In this document: positions 17,983 through 26,935 of the stretch, piece by piece
Numbering within the stretch: position 1 is the first letter of the stretch
Layout: each line of letters starts with the position of its first letter
NCBI GenBank assembly: GCA_003116975.1
Contig: BGKB01000017.1
Location: 868,001 to 932,000, forward strand
Length of the DNA stretch: 64,000 nucleotides
Origin: Aurantiochytrium sp. KH105
Lineage: Eukaryota > Sar > Bigyra > Thraustochytrida > Thraustochytriidae
Direction: 5' to 3'
The notes under the pieces: model-generated
What the model saw: the letters and a program-made list of their open reading frames with translations, nothing else
What the model was told of the DNA's origin: nothing
Database searches by the model: none
Translations under genes and position numbers: made by a program

Positions 17983-18813
17983 ATGGATGAAGTCACTTGG
18001 CTTCGACTCTTTGGGTTTTTCATCATGTTCGTGTTGGCGCCAGATGTCGTCGGCACTGTTCGAGGTGTTCGCTCAAGAAAGGAGCGTCGGCGCATTGGCA
18101 CCATGCTGGCACTCTTACCTATCTTGAACGCTTTGTCAATGATGCTCCTCATTTATCGAGTGGAGCTCTGCGATGTCTTCATTAACCTTCTCGCCTTGGC
18201 TTACTACGGCGCAAAAGTTTTGGTGGGCTACTTGTACACATTCCGTGCGGAGCTCGCCGTGGAAGGACTTCAAGACTCATCTTGGAACAGCCGGCTCGTC
18301 ATTTACGGTGTTCAGCTTTATTTAGTGATGACTTTTGTACTCAATTTGGGGAAAGCTGTCGTAAACTATCGGAGCTACTTGGACGAGTCCGGTCAATGTG
18401 CTGTGGATTTCGGCGAGGGTCTCTGGGTAATCTTGGACGAGATCATGTTCTTCGCGCAGGACCTCTTTACCTTCAGCATGCTTTTGTACATGTACTACCA
18501 GTCGCCGGTGCTGCAAGGATCAGCCTCGCGCGAGGCGATCCGCCGCGTGCTCGTTATCTCCGGAGCTCCCCTTTTCTCTACAATTCTGACCACAGCGCAG
18601 CTTTTCGTTGACCCCACGACGGGCGTTTACATCTCCACTATTGACTTCCAGGTGCACGTCATCTGTCTCTTTATTGTGTATGCTGGCGTCCGTCGAGAAA
18701 TCTCGATCAAAGATCCGCATGCAAAGATCAATCCTCGAATGCAGGCTTACGACGAGAGCAACAGCAACCACGCACACACATCTTGGGCGACGCAGTCCAC
18801 CGAAACCAAGTGA
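17983..18813 (+). CDS. Seven-transmembrane protein, paralogue B
   Basis: 276 aa with seven hydrophobic segments, collinear over its whole length with paralogue A on the opposite strand. It keeps LAYYGAK, FVLNLGKA, CAVDFGEGLWVILDEIMF, PLFSTILT and DFQVHVICL. The two share the same predicted topology, and the pair most likely arose by inverted duplication (inference). The C-terminal tail (after residue 245) is polar, rich in Ser/Asn/His, and differs from A. The family is not one I recognise. It shares an upstream spacer with A, so the two may be co-expressed. Confidence 0.85.
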   Translation: MDEVTWLRLFGFFIMFVLAPDVVGTVRGVRSRKERRRIGTMLALLPILNALSMMLLIYRVELCDVFINLLALAYYGAKVLVGYLYTFRAELAVEGLQDSSWNSRLVIYGVQLYLVMTFVLNLGKAVVNYRSYLDESGQCAVDFGEGLWVILDEIMFFAQDLFTFSMLLYMYYQSPVLQGSASREAIRRVLVISGAPLFSTILTTAQLFVDPTTGVYISTIDFQVHVICLFIVYAGVRREISIKDPHAKINPRMQAYDESNSNHAHTSWATQSTETK

Positions 18814-19232
18814 GCGAGGCCGAGATTTATCTGTCCAACAATGTAGGATACCACACTATGCTACGCTTCGCTACGCTAGACTTCTACTCCGACGACATTT
18901 TTCACGCGCGCGCACAGGCGTGTGCATGTATACAATGGCACGTGGTCCGTGATCCAGTGCATACTCGCGTGCGTGCGTGCGTGCGTGCGTGCGTCCGTCC
19001 GTCGTCAACTTTTGCATTTACGCTGGATTTTCCCCCTTATTAGGCTACTAGCTAGCTATTGGGTCAAGGCGAGTCAAGAGGGGAGTCGAAGTTTCCAGCG
19101 CGTGCCGCGGTCGTGCATAGCAGACCCTGAACCCCGTACCTTTTGCTCGCACAAACGCCAAAGCAAAGGCAAGGCAGAGCAAAAGGCGCGGCGAGAGCGT
19201 CGGCCTGGCAGGCGCCCGCGCGTACAAGCACG
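18814..19232. other. Spacer with GCGT repeat
   Basis: Contains a (GCGT)n tract at about 18969-18992 that continues as GTCC repeats, and the likely promoter of the next gene. No gene seen. Confidence 0.55.
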
Positions 19233-19760
19233 ATGTTCCGGCGGCTCGCGCTCGCCTTTGCCCTCGTGGCAGCCTTCCTCGCAGTCCATGTGGCGGCGCA
19301 AAAGGAAATGACCATGGCCGCCACGCCGCTTAGGGCAAGGGCGCTCGAGACGTCGGAGGAGTGCCGCGACGACCTCTTCGCGCAGGTCGCGGACAGCAAC
19401 TCGTGTGTGAACCAAAAGATCAGCAGTGGAACCATCATCATTGGCAACTGCAACCGCGCCTCTGAGATTTTTGATGCCATGTATGAGTGCTCGAGTTTCC
19501 CGTGCAAGCTCATTCTTTGCGACGAGTTCGACTACTACCAGGAATACTATGGCTGGGGCGCCTGCGATCTTACTTGCAGGTGGACCACGCCGCTCGTTGT
19601 CAGCCTCATCTGTCTTTTGGTGATTTTGGTTATTGGCATCGCCGCGGGAATTATCTACTATGTTTGCGCCCAGAGTTCTTCGGAAAGCAGTCTTGGCTTC
19701 TCGAAAGGCGGGTCTTCGGGCGTCGTCGAGGCGGTCCCTGTTGCTGAGCGCGCTTACTAA
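19233..19760 (+). CDS. Type I membrane protein with short Cys-rich ectodomain
   Basis: 175 aa. Residues 1-22 form a clear signal peptide (two Arg, then a hydrophobic core ending AVHVAA). The ectodomain (23-115) has about ten cysteines, including SSFPCKLILCDEF and WGACDLTC, and Tyr/Asp-rich patches. One TM segment (PLVVSLICLLVILVIGIAAG) is followed by a short Ser/Gly-rich cytosolic tail ending in ERAY. ATG 19233 is chosen because it starts the signal peptide. No known family recognised; it looks like a small surface protein. A possible AATAAA lies at 19857-19862. Confidence 0.78.
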   Translation: MFRRLALAFALVAAFLAVHVAAQKEMTMAATPLRARALETSEECRDDLFAQVADSNSCVNQKISSGTIIIGNCNRASEIFDAMYECSSFPCKLILCDEFDYYQEYYGWGACDLTCRWTTPLVVSLICLLVILVIGIAAGIIYYVCAQSSSESSLGFSKGGSSGVVEAVPVAERAY

Positions 19761-20253
19761 ATCTCTTTCAAGAGAAAGGTTGACCATTGCTGCAACTTCT
19801 GATGATCGATCGTTTCCTTCCCCGCATCAGCATTACACTTATTATACCTTCATGAAAATAAATTTGGTTGGCTTTTCGTTTGCAGACCCCCCCCCCCCAA
19901 AAAAATTCAGCCTGAGCTCAGACTTGAGACGCTCTCAAAAAAGGTGATGTAAGTAAGATCAGGCTTACGTTAGTACATCTGACTCGGAGCTCTACTGGCT
20001 GCTGCCCAGCGCTCTCGAACCATTGCTCTGGCCAGAAGTCAGCTCGACCTCGAGCTCAACTCAAAAGAAAAAATCCAAAGTCACAACTTTCTCAAAACGT
20101 CGACGCGGACACCCGCCAGGTGTGCGGCGCGTCGCGGGCTGACAAGGGCTCGCGCTGCCGCCGCTTTGCGTGCGAGTCGACTTGACCCGACCCAAGTCAG
20201 CCCGACCGAGCCGCGAGGCGTTAGGTAGCCTGAACGTTCCGCAGGGAGCTGCC
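19761..20253. other. Spacer with AATAAA and a poly-C/poly-A tract
   Basis: AATAAA at 19857-19862 may end the upstream transcript. A run of 12 C followed by 7 A lies at 19887-19905, a stretch prone to sequencing or assembly length errors. No gene seen. Confidence 0.55.
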
Positions 20254-21036
20254 ATGTTGGGAGGACCTGATGCTGGCAAGGCCGAGCTCGCGGACGCTTC
20301 GCAGCAGTTTGCCGCTGTGGCGCAGCAGCAGCAGCGCCAACAACAACATCAGAACCAGCGCCAGCAACTCGAGCTGGATCAGGAACGGCAACAACGGCGC
20401 GAACAGAGTCAGCAGCAAGCGTATTATGCGGCAAGCAATCGCCCCGAAATCGAAACAAACGTTGAGGATGACGAGCTTCGCGCCCAAAATTTGAGCTTGC
20501 AAAGATTTGCTTTCGTCACCTTTAGCGTCTTCGTCCTTGGGGCGGCGGTAGCTCTCAGTGTGTACTCGCTCTACTTGGGCATTACACAGTTCCATCAAGA
20601 TTGCGAAAAAGATTTGGCCACCTGGGTCATCGTCCAGGGCCTTCTCGGCCTCGTCGCCGCCGCCCTTTTGGTAGCCATTACCGTGCCCGAGGGCGCAGCC
20701 GCTCGTCAGACTACGAATGGTCTTCGTCGGAATTTCTTTCGCCATCGTATCGCACCACCAACCTTTTCGACATCTACCGCAAGAGGCGAGCGCAACCGCC
20801 GCCTCGTTAGCGTTCTCGGTCTTGTTCACTTTGTCATGCTCTGCTGGTTTATTGTTGGCACGACACGCCTCGCAAAAACAAGCAAAGACCAATGTCCGCA
20901 CAAGCTGTACATTTTCGTTCTCGTGTACATTGTGGTCGTTTGGCTCTTACTCCTCGGTCTCTGCGCAGTCTCTGTCGCTGTTCTTTGCCGCAAGCGATTG
21001 CGGAAGCGAGCCTCCGCTGGCACGACACAACTTTAG
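20254..21036 (+). CDS. Gln-rich four-transmembrane protein (TMEM272-like)
   Basis: 260 aa from ATG 20254. Residues 20-70 are Gln/Arg-rich (CAG/CAA codons) and cytosolic. Four TM segments follow, at about 92-115, 128-150, 188-210 and 228-250. The pairing of a Cys after TM1 (HQDCEKD), a CWFIVGTTRL motif in and after TM3 and a second Cys (DQCPHKLY) before TM4 recalls small four-TM proteins of the TMEM272 type. That assignment is tentative and function is unknown. A basic RKRLRKR tail closes the protein. Confidence 0.75.
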   Translation: MLGGPDAGKAELADASQQFAAVAQQQQRQQQHQNQRQQLELDQERQQRREQSQQQAYYAASNRPEIETNVEDDELRAQNLSLQRFAFVTFSVFVLGAAVALSVYSLYLGITQFHQDCEKDLATWVIVQGLLGLVAAALLVAITVPEGAAARQTTNGLRRNFFRHRIAPPTFSTSTARGERNRRLVSVLGLVHFVMLCWFIVGTTRLAKTSKDQCPHKLYIFVLVYIVVVWLLLLGLCAVSVAVLCRKRLRKRASAGTTQL

Positions 21037-21128
21037 TAAAATATTGCAACATGTGTAACATTGTAAGTGTGTCTTGGTCGAACCCCTCCTGATGCGAAGT
21101 TTAGTAATGCCAGAAAGAAAGAAAGAGC

Positions 21129-24100
21129 TCAGAATGAGGTGAATTCGCTTGGCCCGAGCCTCTGCAAGCGATTGTTGGCCTCGCGAATGGGCGCATTCCG
21201 TGTCGCGAGCAAATCGCCAACGCGCTCCTCGTAGCAAGGATGGTGCTTTAAAATTTTGCCCACGCTGTTCATGTAACTGCGCCCATCAAACCAGGTCCCC
21301 ACAGGCAGAGGTTCTGCGGCAAGTGAAGCCTCAATGGCTGCCAGCGCTTCGGGTTCAATGTCTCGAGACGTGAGCAATGGATGCGGTTTAGCTTTAGTCG
21401 CTGCCACGAACGATTCTAGCGCCTCTGTAGAACTGCCCAGACCCATTCCCTCGAAGAGAAGACCGACCTTGTACTGGGAAGACCCAGAAACCTTTGCATC
21501 GGGGCACACGGCGCTAAAGTACACGTGACCGCCAACAGCGCATAAAGCCCAGATCTCCTCAGATGGCGGACCAAAGCATACATAACCTGTAACCGCCATA
21601 ACACGGGCCGATAGATGGCCACCCTTGCCATCAATCGTAGCGCTTGCGGTGTTGTTGTTGGGCCGCTCGTTCTCTACATTCTTATCTTTTTCATATCTTG
21701 CGCCCGCAAGCTTCTGAGTGTCTTCTTGAGCAGTGAGGCGGCCCAATAGATCTCGAAGAGCATCGCGGTCCAATCGTGCGTTCTTCGACAACACAACAGC
21801 AGCATCAATCTCGTGGTGGTGGTGGTGGTGGTGGTGGTATTTGTTCGAGGACGATTGAATACGAGTGGGAACTTCTGATCTTCTTTCTCCTGAAAGTAGT
21901 GCATTAAGATGGTCCCACAGCACATTGGGCACACTGACATTGGCTCCCCGGGGCACACAGGGTCCGTCAATGCAAAAGAGTTCGGCCCGAGGATTCCATA
22001 AACGGAGACGTGCCTGCAGCCTGTCGGATTCAGCCTCCGAGACGAGACTTGTACCAGTGAGCACAACGCTATGTACAAGATCAGAAGAGGAAACCTGCGC
22101 CTGAACGCCTGGCAATAGGTTAGTCTTGCGAGCGTCAGCGTACGAATACCGTGCCGAGATAACCGCTACAGCTGAAATGATGTTCTCTTTGACCTCAACT
22201 ACTCCCGTTTCAAGGAGCATGCTCGGCGAGGTATCTCCTGGCGTAATGAGAACAAGTGGTCGCATATCGTCACTTGTCCGTGTCTTTTCAGCCTTGGCAA
22301 TCATTTTGCGGAAGCGCGCAGGCTCAAAGCTATTGCCGAAAACAAACGGGTCGTTCTCCACGAGAATGCCATCGACTTGCTGCGATAACATCGTCGCAAA
22401 AGCCTCTTTGCCGCCGCCAGGTGGCCCCGTGACCACAATGACCGGTGATCTTGCGCTCTTCAAGCTCTTTTCCTCCTTTTCTTCGTCAATGAGTTCCATC
22501 TCTTGGTGTTGTTTCGTAGTTTCCTCGAGCAAAAGGTTGTGCATTCTCGAGCCAGTAAAATTGTGCGCCACTTCAGATGCGGACTCGAGATCTTCCATGG
22601 CAAATGTCAACATATTCAGCTTCTCACGCCACGTATGCAGAGCGTCACTGAGCTCACTTTGTTCGAAGACAAGCAAGCCGAGAGCGCTGGCATCGACGCC
22701 GAGGAATGCATTCAAGGTCAGGTTCTCCATTGGCGATTGGGCGGCACCATCCGCTTTGACGACTTCAACCGAAGCCATGGCGCAAGTGGGCGGGCTTTGC
22801 GCCCACTGTGTGATTTGACGAGGCGCCGCGGCTACGTTGAGCACCATCGATCCAAAGGCGGCGTGCTCGTAGATGAAACCGTTTGCAAAAAACTGAATGT
22901 GGCCCTGGAGAACGAGACCTGCCTGTCTCATTGACGCCTGGGCAAAAGCGAGCTCGCACGGTGTGCGCCGTCGCCCCTTGAGTGGCGCCCTAAGACTTTC
23001 AATCTGCAAGGTCATTGCATCCTTATTTTTGGGCTCGGTGCTCCATGCCAGAAAACGGTCCATGGCATCGGTGAGCATTTCGGCGGGGCTGGCAGGGCCA
23101 TTGGACATGACGAAGGTGTCGCCCAGGCAAAGAGCGTCTGCAGATTCACTGCCTGGGATTTCCATGCTCACCTCAAGATAGTGAAGCGCACGCACGGACG
23201 TATCTGCACCAATTACCAGGCCAGTGACCACATCTTGGCCTGCAAGATCGAAGGAATGCAAGTCGACCCGAATTGGGTGATCTACAATGTCGACATGCAA
23301 GGCGGCTGCGAACTCCGCCGCAAGCTCTGTTGCTAGATCAGTGAGGCGACGGATCGCGCGCGAGCGCGATAGATCCCCAAGAATACTGCACGCAGCGTCT
23401 GAGTTTGGGCGTTCATGAAGACGCATCGCCAGCGCCATATAAACTTGCGTAAGGACGCGCATCTTTGTTACGAGACAAAGCGTCCCTCGAGACTGCTGAG
23501 CGTCCACGAAGAATGTACGAGCGAAGCGGATGCCCGACGCAGCGTCCTGACCACGGACCAGAAACGCCACGTCGCTGGCGTGGGTCAGCTTATGGACGAG
23601 AGCGCCTTGTGCGCTCAAGCTCTTGGTGCACGTATCTGGGCAACGAATGCTGCCAAACTCATAAAAGCCAACGAGCGGCTCGAATGCCTCGTGAAGCGCA
23701 ACTTGTCCCATTTCACGCACTTGTTTGGCCACGAGTCTTGTGCTCGCTGTCCAATGCTTTAGTAAACTGCGCGGGATTTCGCGCGAGGCGGCAAGAGCGT
23801 GGGCATCAAGATGGCTCCACAGCGAGAGCAGCGCGGGCCCAGCAAAGGCAATCTGGTGCACCGCGGACAGAAATCCACCGGTTCCGAACTCGTCGAGGCC
23901 ATAGGCTTGAACGAGGGGCCACATTTCGTGGTTGTCCTCTTGTTCACTCTGAGTTGGCATAATGACGATTCGGTAATCTCGTAGCATGTCAACAAGAGCG
24001 GAGATCTTGTAGCGCTCGGCGCGTGCGGAATCGCCTTTGTCTTCGCCTGGCAAAAGATGGTACTCTTTGACATTGGGCCAGAGACCCACGAGGGGTGCCA

Positions 24101-24401
24101 CCTTGGCTGCTGCATTTGTGTTGTAAAAGACTTGTGAGTTGTCGACGCCAATGACAAAGAAACAGTCTTCGAGGGCCTCATCGCTGGCATCGATTGTAGG
24201 TTCGAGCAAGGTCTCCCCGCTGGCGCCCAGGAGCAAATACTTGAGTAATCGCTGCGCATTGGTATTGTAGCGACCGTCCATGCCAGGCACCACGAGCATT
24301 GCGACCTCCGCTTCCCCATCCTGTGCTGCGAACTCCTTGACGATTTCTTGCACAAGCTGCACTCTTTGCGCGCTCGCGTGCGCGTCCCAGCGCGACGCCA
24401 T
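21129..24401 (-). CDS. DNAAF9 / Shulin homologue (outer dynein arm packaging factor)
   Basis: 1,090 aa. Recognised by blocks shared with animal DNAAF9 (C20orf194): GMDGRYNTNAQRLLKYLLLG near the N-terminus, YKISALVDMLRDYRI, and MWPLVQAYGLDEFGTGGFL. Tetrahymena Shulin, the orthologue, holds outer-arm dynein heads closed and inactive for delivery into the cilium (family knowledge). Near residue 657 is a P-loop-like GPPGGGKE in which the usual Ser/Thr after Lys is Glu. A run of eight histidines from a GGT/CAC microsatellite lies near residue 855 in a charged, probably disordered linker. ATG 24401 (MASRWDAH) is chosen; an in-frame ATG at 24443 would add 14 residues. Its presence implies motile flagella. 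Divergent with the GxGYxYP gene. Confidence 0.85.
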   Translation of the reverse strand: MASRWDAHASAQRVQLVQEIVKEFAAQDGEAEVAMLVVPGMDGRYNTNAQRLLKYLLLGASGETLLEPTIDASDEALEDCFFVIGVDNSQVFYNTNAAAKVAPLVGLWPNVKEYHLLPGEDKGDSARAERYKISALVDMLRDYRIVIMPTQSEQEDNHEMWPLVQAYGLDEFGTGGFLSAVHQIAFAGPALLSLWSHLDAHALAASREIPRSLLKHWTASTRLVAKQVREMGQVALHEAFEPLVGFYEFGSIRCPDTCTKSLSAQGALVHKLTHASDVAFLVRGQDAASGIRFARTFFVDAQQSRGTLCLVTKMRVLTQVYMALAMRLHERPNSDAACSILGDLSRSRAIRRLTDLATELAAEFAAALHVDIVDHPIRVDLHSFDLAGQDVVTGLVIGADTSVRALHYLEVSMEIPGSESADALCLGDTFVMSNGPASPAEMLTDAMDRFLAWSTEPKNKDAMTLQIESLRAPLKGRRRTPCELAFAQASMRQAGLVLQGHIQFFANGFIYEHAAFGSMVLNVAAAPRQITQWAQSPPTCAMASVEVVKADGAAQSPMENLTLNAFLGVDASALGLLVFEQSELSDALHTWREKLNMLTFAMEDLESASEVAHNFTGSRMHNLLLEETTKQHQEMELIDEEKEEKSLKSARSPVIVVTGPPGGGKEAFATMLSQQVDGILVENDPFVFGNSFEPARFRKMIAKAEKTRTSDDMRPLVLITPGDTSPSMLLETGVVEVKENIISAVAVISARYSYADARKTNLLPGVQAQVSSSDLVHSVVLTGTSLVSEAESDRLQARLRLWNPRAELFCIDGPCVPRGANVSVPNVLWDHLNALLSGERRSEVPTRIQSSSNKYHHHHHHHHEIDAAVVLSKNARLDRDALRDLLGRLTAQEDTQKLAGARYEKDKNVENERPNNNTASATIDGKGGHLSARVMAVTGYVCFGPPSEEIWALCAVGGHVYFSAVCPDAKVSGSSQYKVGLLFEGMGLGSSTEALESFVAATKAKPHPLLTSRDIEPEALAAIEASLAAEPLPVGTWFDGRSYMNSVGKILKHHPCYEERVGDLLATRNAPIREANNRLQRLGPSEFTSF
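21812..21838. repeat. (GTG)n tract encoding poly-His
   Basis: Tandem GTG (CAC on the coding minus strand) giving eight consecutive His in the DNAAF9 homologue. Confidence 0.9.
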
Positions 24402-25054
24402 GTTTGCTGCTCTACGCACAGACAGACCGAAAGTCAAACGCAAAGACTCAGCGTACTGCCCGTCCGGGGCTGCTGCTCAAGATTGACGAGGTCCTCGTCC
24501 CTGCCGCGTCTCCAGCGCCCGCCGGATAACGTAATGAACAGGCTGCGCAACTCACTGTCAGTGACTGCAGAAGAAAGGCCCTCGGCAACGGTCGTCCCAG
24601 GCCGGCACTTTGCTCTCTCTCTGTATCACAAGCAGTCCTGTCGAGACCTTTCTCTCCTCCACCCGCCAGCCAGCCTGCCGCTAGCCAACCACAGCTAGCT
24701 TGAGCGGCAGCGAGCCTTGCGCTGCGAGACGTCTCGCATACGCGTACGCGCGCGTCCCACCGAGCGTGCTTTCATCTTGTCTTGCTTTCGTCCTGTCTAG
24801 CCGCCCGGAGCTGGCCCGTTGGCCGGTCGATATACTTGGGTCAAGAACCTGCCTCGCTCGGCCTGCCCCAAAGATAGATCTCGGAGAAGGGACGATGCAA
24901 TCGAGCACAGAGCAAGCAAACAGCAATCGATCGGCCTGACTGACGGATTGATCGATCGACCGATCGATCGATCGGTCGGCCGTCCAGCCCCGTGCCTGCC
25001 CGCTTGCCCGCGCGCACGCGACGCGGCAGAGGCAGGGAAAGCGCGGGAGAGGAA
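24402..25054. promoter_or_regulatory. Candidate bidirectional promoter, DNAAF9 / GxGYxYP gene
   Basis: Head-to-head spacer with a GATC-type run at 24950-24978, about 80 nt upstream of the GxGYxYP gene start. Role inferred from orientation. Confidence 0.4.
24950..24978. repeat. (GATC)n run, imperfect
   Basis: Tandem, self-complementary GATC/GACC units close to the plus-strand start codon. Confidence 0.9.
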
Positions 25055-26935
25055 ATGGCGACGGCGGGGCCGCAGCGAGATGCGCGTGCGGAAAAGGGCG
25101 CGCGGCCGCGGAAAAGGGCCGCGCTCGCGTGCCTGGTGCTGGGCGCGACGGCGCTCGCGGCGTGCGCAGGACCGCGAGGGCGACTCGTGGGAGGCGGGAG
25201 CGTGCCGGGCGTCAGCGTGGAGGAGTCCTCCGACGAAGACGTCGGTCTCGTTTCCGAGGAGAATGTCGTGCTTATCGCCGACTGCTTGTACGCGCCGTCG
25301 GTGGGGGCGACGGTTGGCTTGATGAATCGCAAAGGACCTGTGGCAGACTGCCTGCCGTACTGGCCGCAAAAGCTAGGGTACAAGATCGCCAAGGTGGAGC
25401 AGAGCGAGTTTGTGAAGCGGGGACTGCAGGAAAAACTCTTCAAGGGCCGCGTGCTCTTTGACAGGAGCGATACAATCGGCGAGAACCTCGCGTTGAGCGC
25501 AGCAGGCATTCATGACCTGCTGCCCGTCGCAGACGGCGACCCTGCGCTCGAACCCCTGAGCCAAGATGTCGAGGCTCTGCCCGTGGCCTTTGACTTTCGC
25601 GAGAACCGCACGGCAAGCCTTCCTGGCGGCTTTTTCCGCACCGATGCTGCCGCGACGCAGTGGACGCTCGAACATCTCGTTCCGCTGTCGAACAAGCACA
25701 AAATTACGTACCGACCGCCGCAGACCAAACTCATGCCGTTCATCGTGATGGAACGTACAGTGGCAGTCTTTGTGTCAAACATTGCTGCGAAGTGCACCGA
25801 GTACAATCTTGCCCCCTTCAAGGCGCTGGCAGAGCTCGTGGCGCGCCGGAACGGTCTCAAACCCTTTCTTGATCTGACCTCTTCCGGCTACTGGGATGAG
25901 TCTGTCACGCCGCTCACCATGTACGGGTACAGTGCTGGAATGTACGAGAGTACGGGATTTTGCACGAGGGACAAGACGATGGGCGTGGCGGCGAGCGATA
26001 TTGCAGACTCACTGTCGTTCCTCATTGCCGTGCAACGCGCGGAGGCGACAGTTCAGATCAACACGACCCAGACCCTGCAGCAAAAGCCGCCGCAGGACGG
26101 CGCGCTCCAGTTCAATGCCTCCAAGGTGTACGTTGCACACGTGGTGAGCGATGGCGACAATCTTTCCTTGCTCGCAAAGTCGACGGACAATCTCGAAAAG
26201 CGTCGCAAGGTGTGCACGGACCCAAAGCGCACGACACCATGCCCTCCGCGCGCCTGGACGGTGTCGGGGCAAACGCAGACGGTGGCAGCGGCCATTCGCA
26301 CCATGTACAAAATCGCGGAGAGCGTGCAGGGCGCCGACAGTTTCATCTTGCCGCCCTCGGGTGCCACGTATTTCTACCCCGCGGCTGCGGTGGACAAGCA
26401 GGGCCTCTCGGAGCACCGTGACCACACCGTTGAGGTTGCCTCGAATTTGGGGATCGAAGCAACGATTGTGTGGGATTTCTTTTTCAATTTTCTGAGCTCG
26501 CAGCACCGTGAGTACATTCGCTCATTTATTGGGACTCCGATCAAGGCTGTGTTCTGGTCTGCGGCACCGTGGCTGCTGAGTCCCAATGAGAAGACGCCCT
26601 TTGTCAAACTGGGCTACAAGAGCGACCAGGTCTACAGAGACCCGGCGGATCCCACGCGCGGTGTCGTGCTCTTTAGCGAGCTGACGCGTTGGAACGATAT
26701 TTCTGGAAAGGACTCCAATAATGGCAAGGGCCTCAAGATTGACGATATGGTTCGACTTGTGGCCCAGCAACCTGCGGGCAGCCTCAACTTCATTTACGAC
26801 ATTTCCTGGGGCATCAATCCTCTTATTTTCGACAAGTACGCTGCTGCTCTGGCTGCGCAGGCGCCCGACGTGGAGCTCGTCGACCACCGCACTCTTATTC
26901 GCCTTGCGAGGCAAAAGCATGGTCTCCAGGACTAA
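25055..26935 (+). CDS. GxGYxYP-family protein (putative glycoside hydrolase), secreted or membrane-anchored
   Basis: 626 aa. A basic N-terminus followed by a hydrophobic core (residues 21-37) looks like a signal peptide or anchor. The body matches the GxGYxYP family: HVVSDGDNLSLL near residue 365, the PPSGATYFYPA segment near 436 in the position of the name-giving motif (here GATYFYP, third Gly replaced by Thr), and IWDFFFNF- and DISWGINP-type blocks. The family is mostly bacterial and is predicted, not proven, to act on carbohydrates (family knowledge). Cys pairs and Asn-x-Thr/Ser sites fit a secretory protein. ATG 25055 is the first in frame. Confidence 0.78.
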   Translation: MATAGPQRDARAEKGARPRKRAALACLVLGATALAACAGPRGRLVGGGSVPGVSVEESSDEDVGLVSEENVVLIADCLYAPSVGATVGLMNRKGPVADCLPYWPQKLGYKIAKVEQSEFVKRGLQEKLFKGRVLFDRSDTIGENLALSAAGIHDLLPVADGDPALEPLSQDVEALPVAFDFRENRTASLPGGFFRTDAAATQWTLEHLVPLSNKHKITYRPPQTKLMPFIVMERTVAVFVSNIAAKCTEYNLAPFKALAELVARRNGLKPFLDLTSSGYWDESVTPLTMYGYSAGMYESTGFCTRDKTMGVAASDIADSLSFLIAVQRAEATVQINTTQTLQQKPPQDGALQFNASKVYVAHVVSDGDNLSLLAKSTDNLEKRRKVCTDPKRTTPCPPRAWTVSGQTQTVAAAIRTMYKIAESVQGADSFILPPSGATYFYPAAAVDKQGLSEHRDHTVEVASNLGIEATIVWDFFFNFLSSQHREYIRSFIGTPIKAVFWSAAPWLLSPNEKTPFVKLGYKSDQVYRDPADPTRGVVLFSELTRWNDISGKDSNNGKGLKIDDMVRLVAQQPAGSLNFIYDISWGINPLIFDKYAAALAAQAPDVELVDHRTLIRLARQKHGLQD

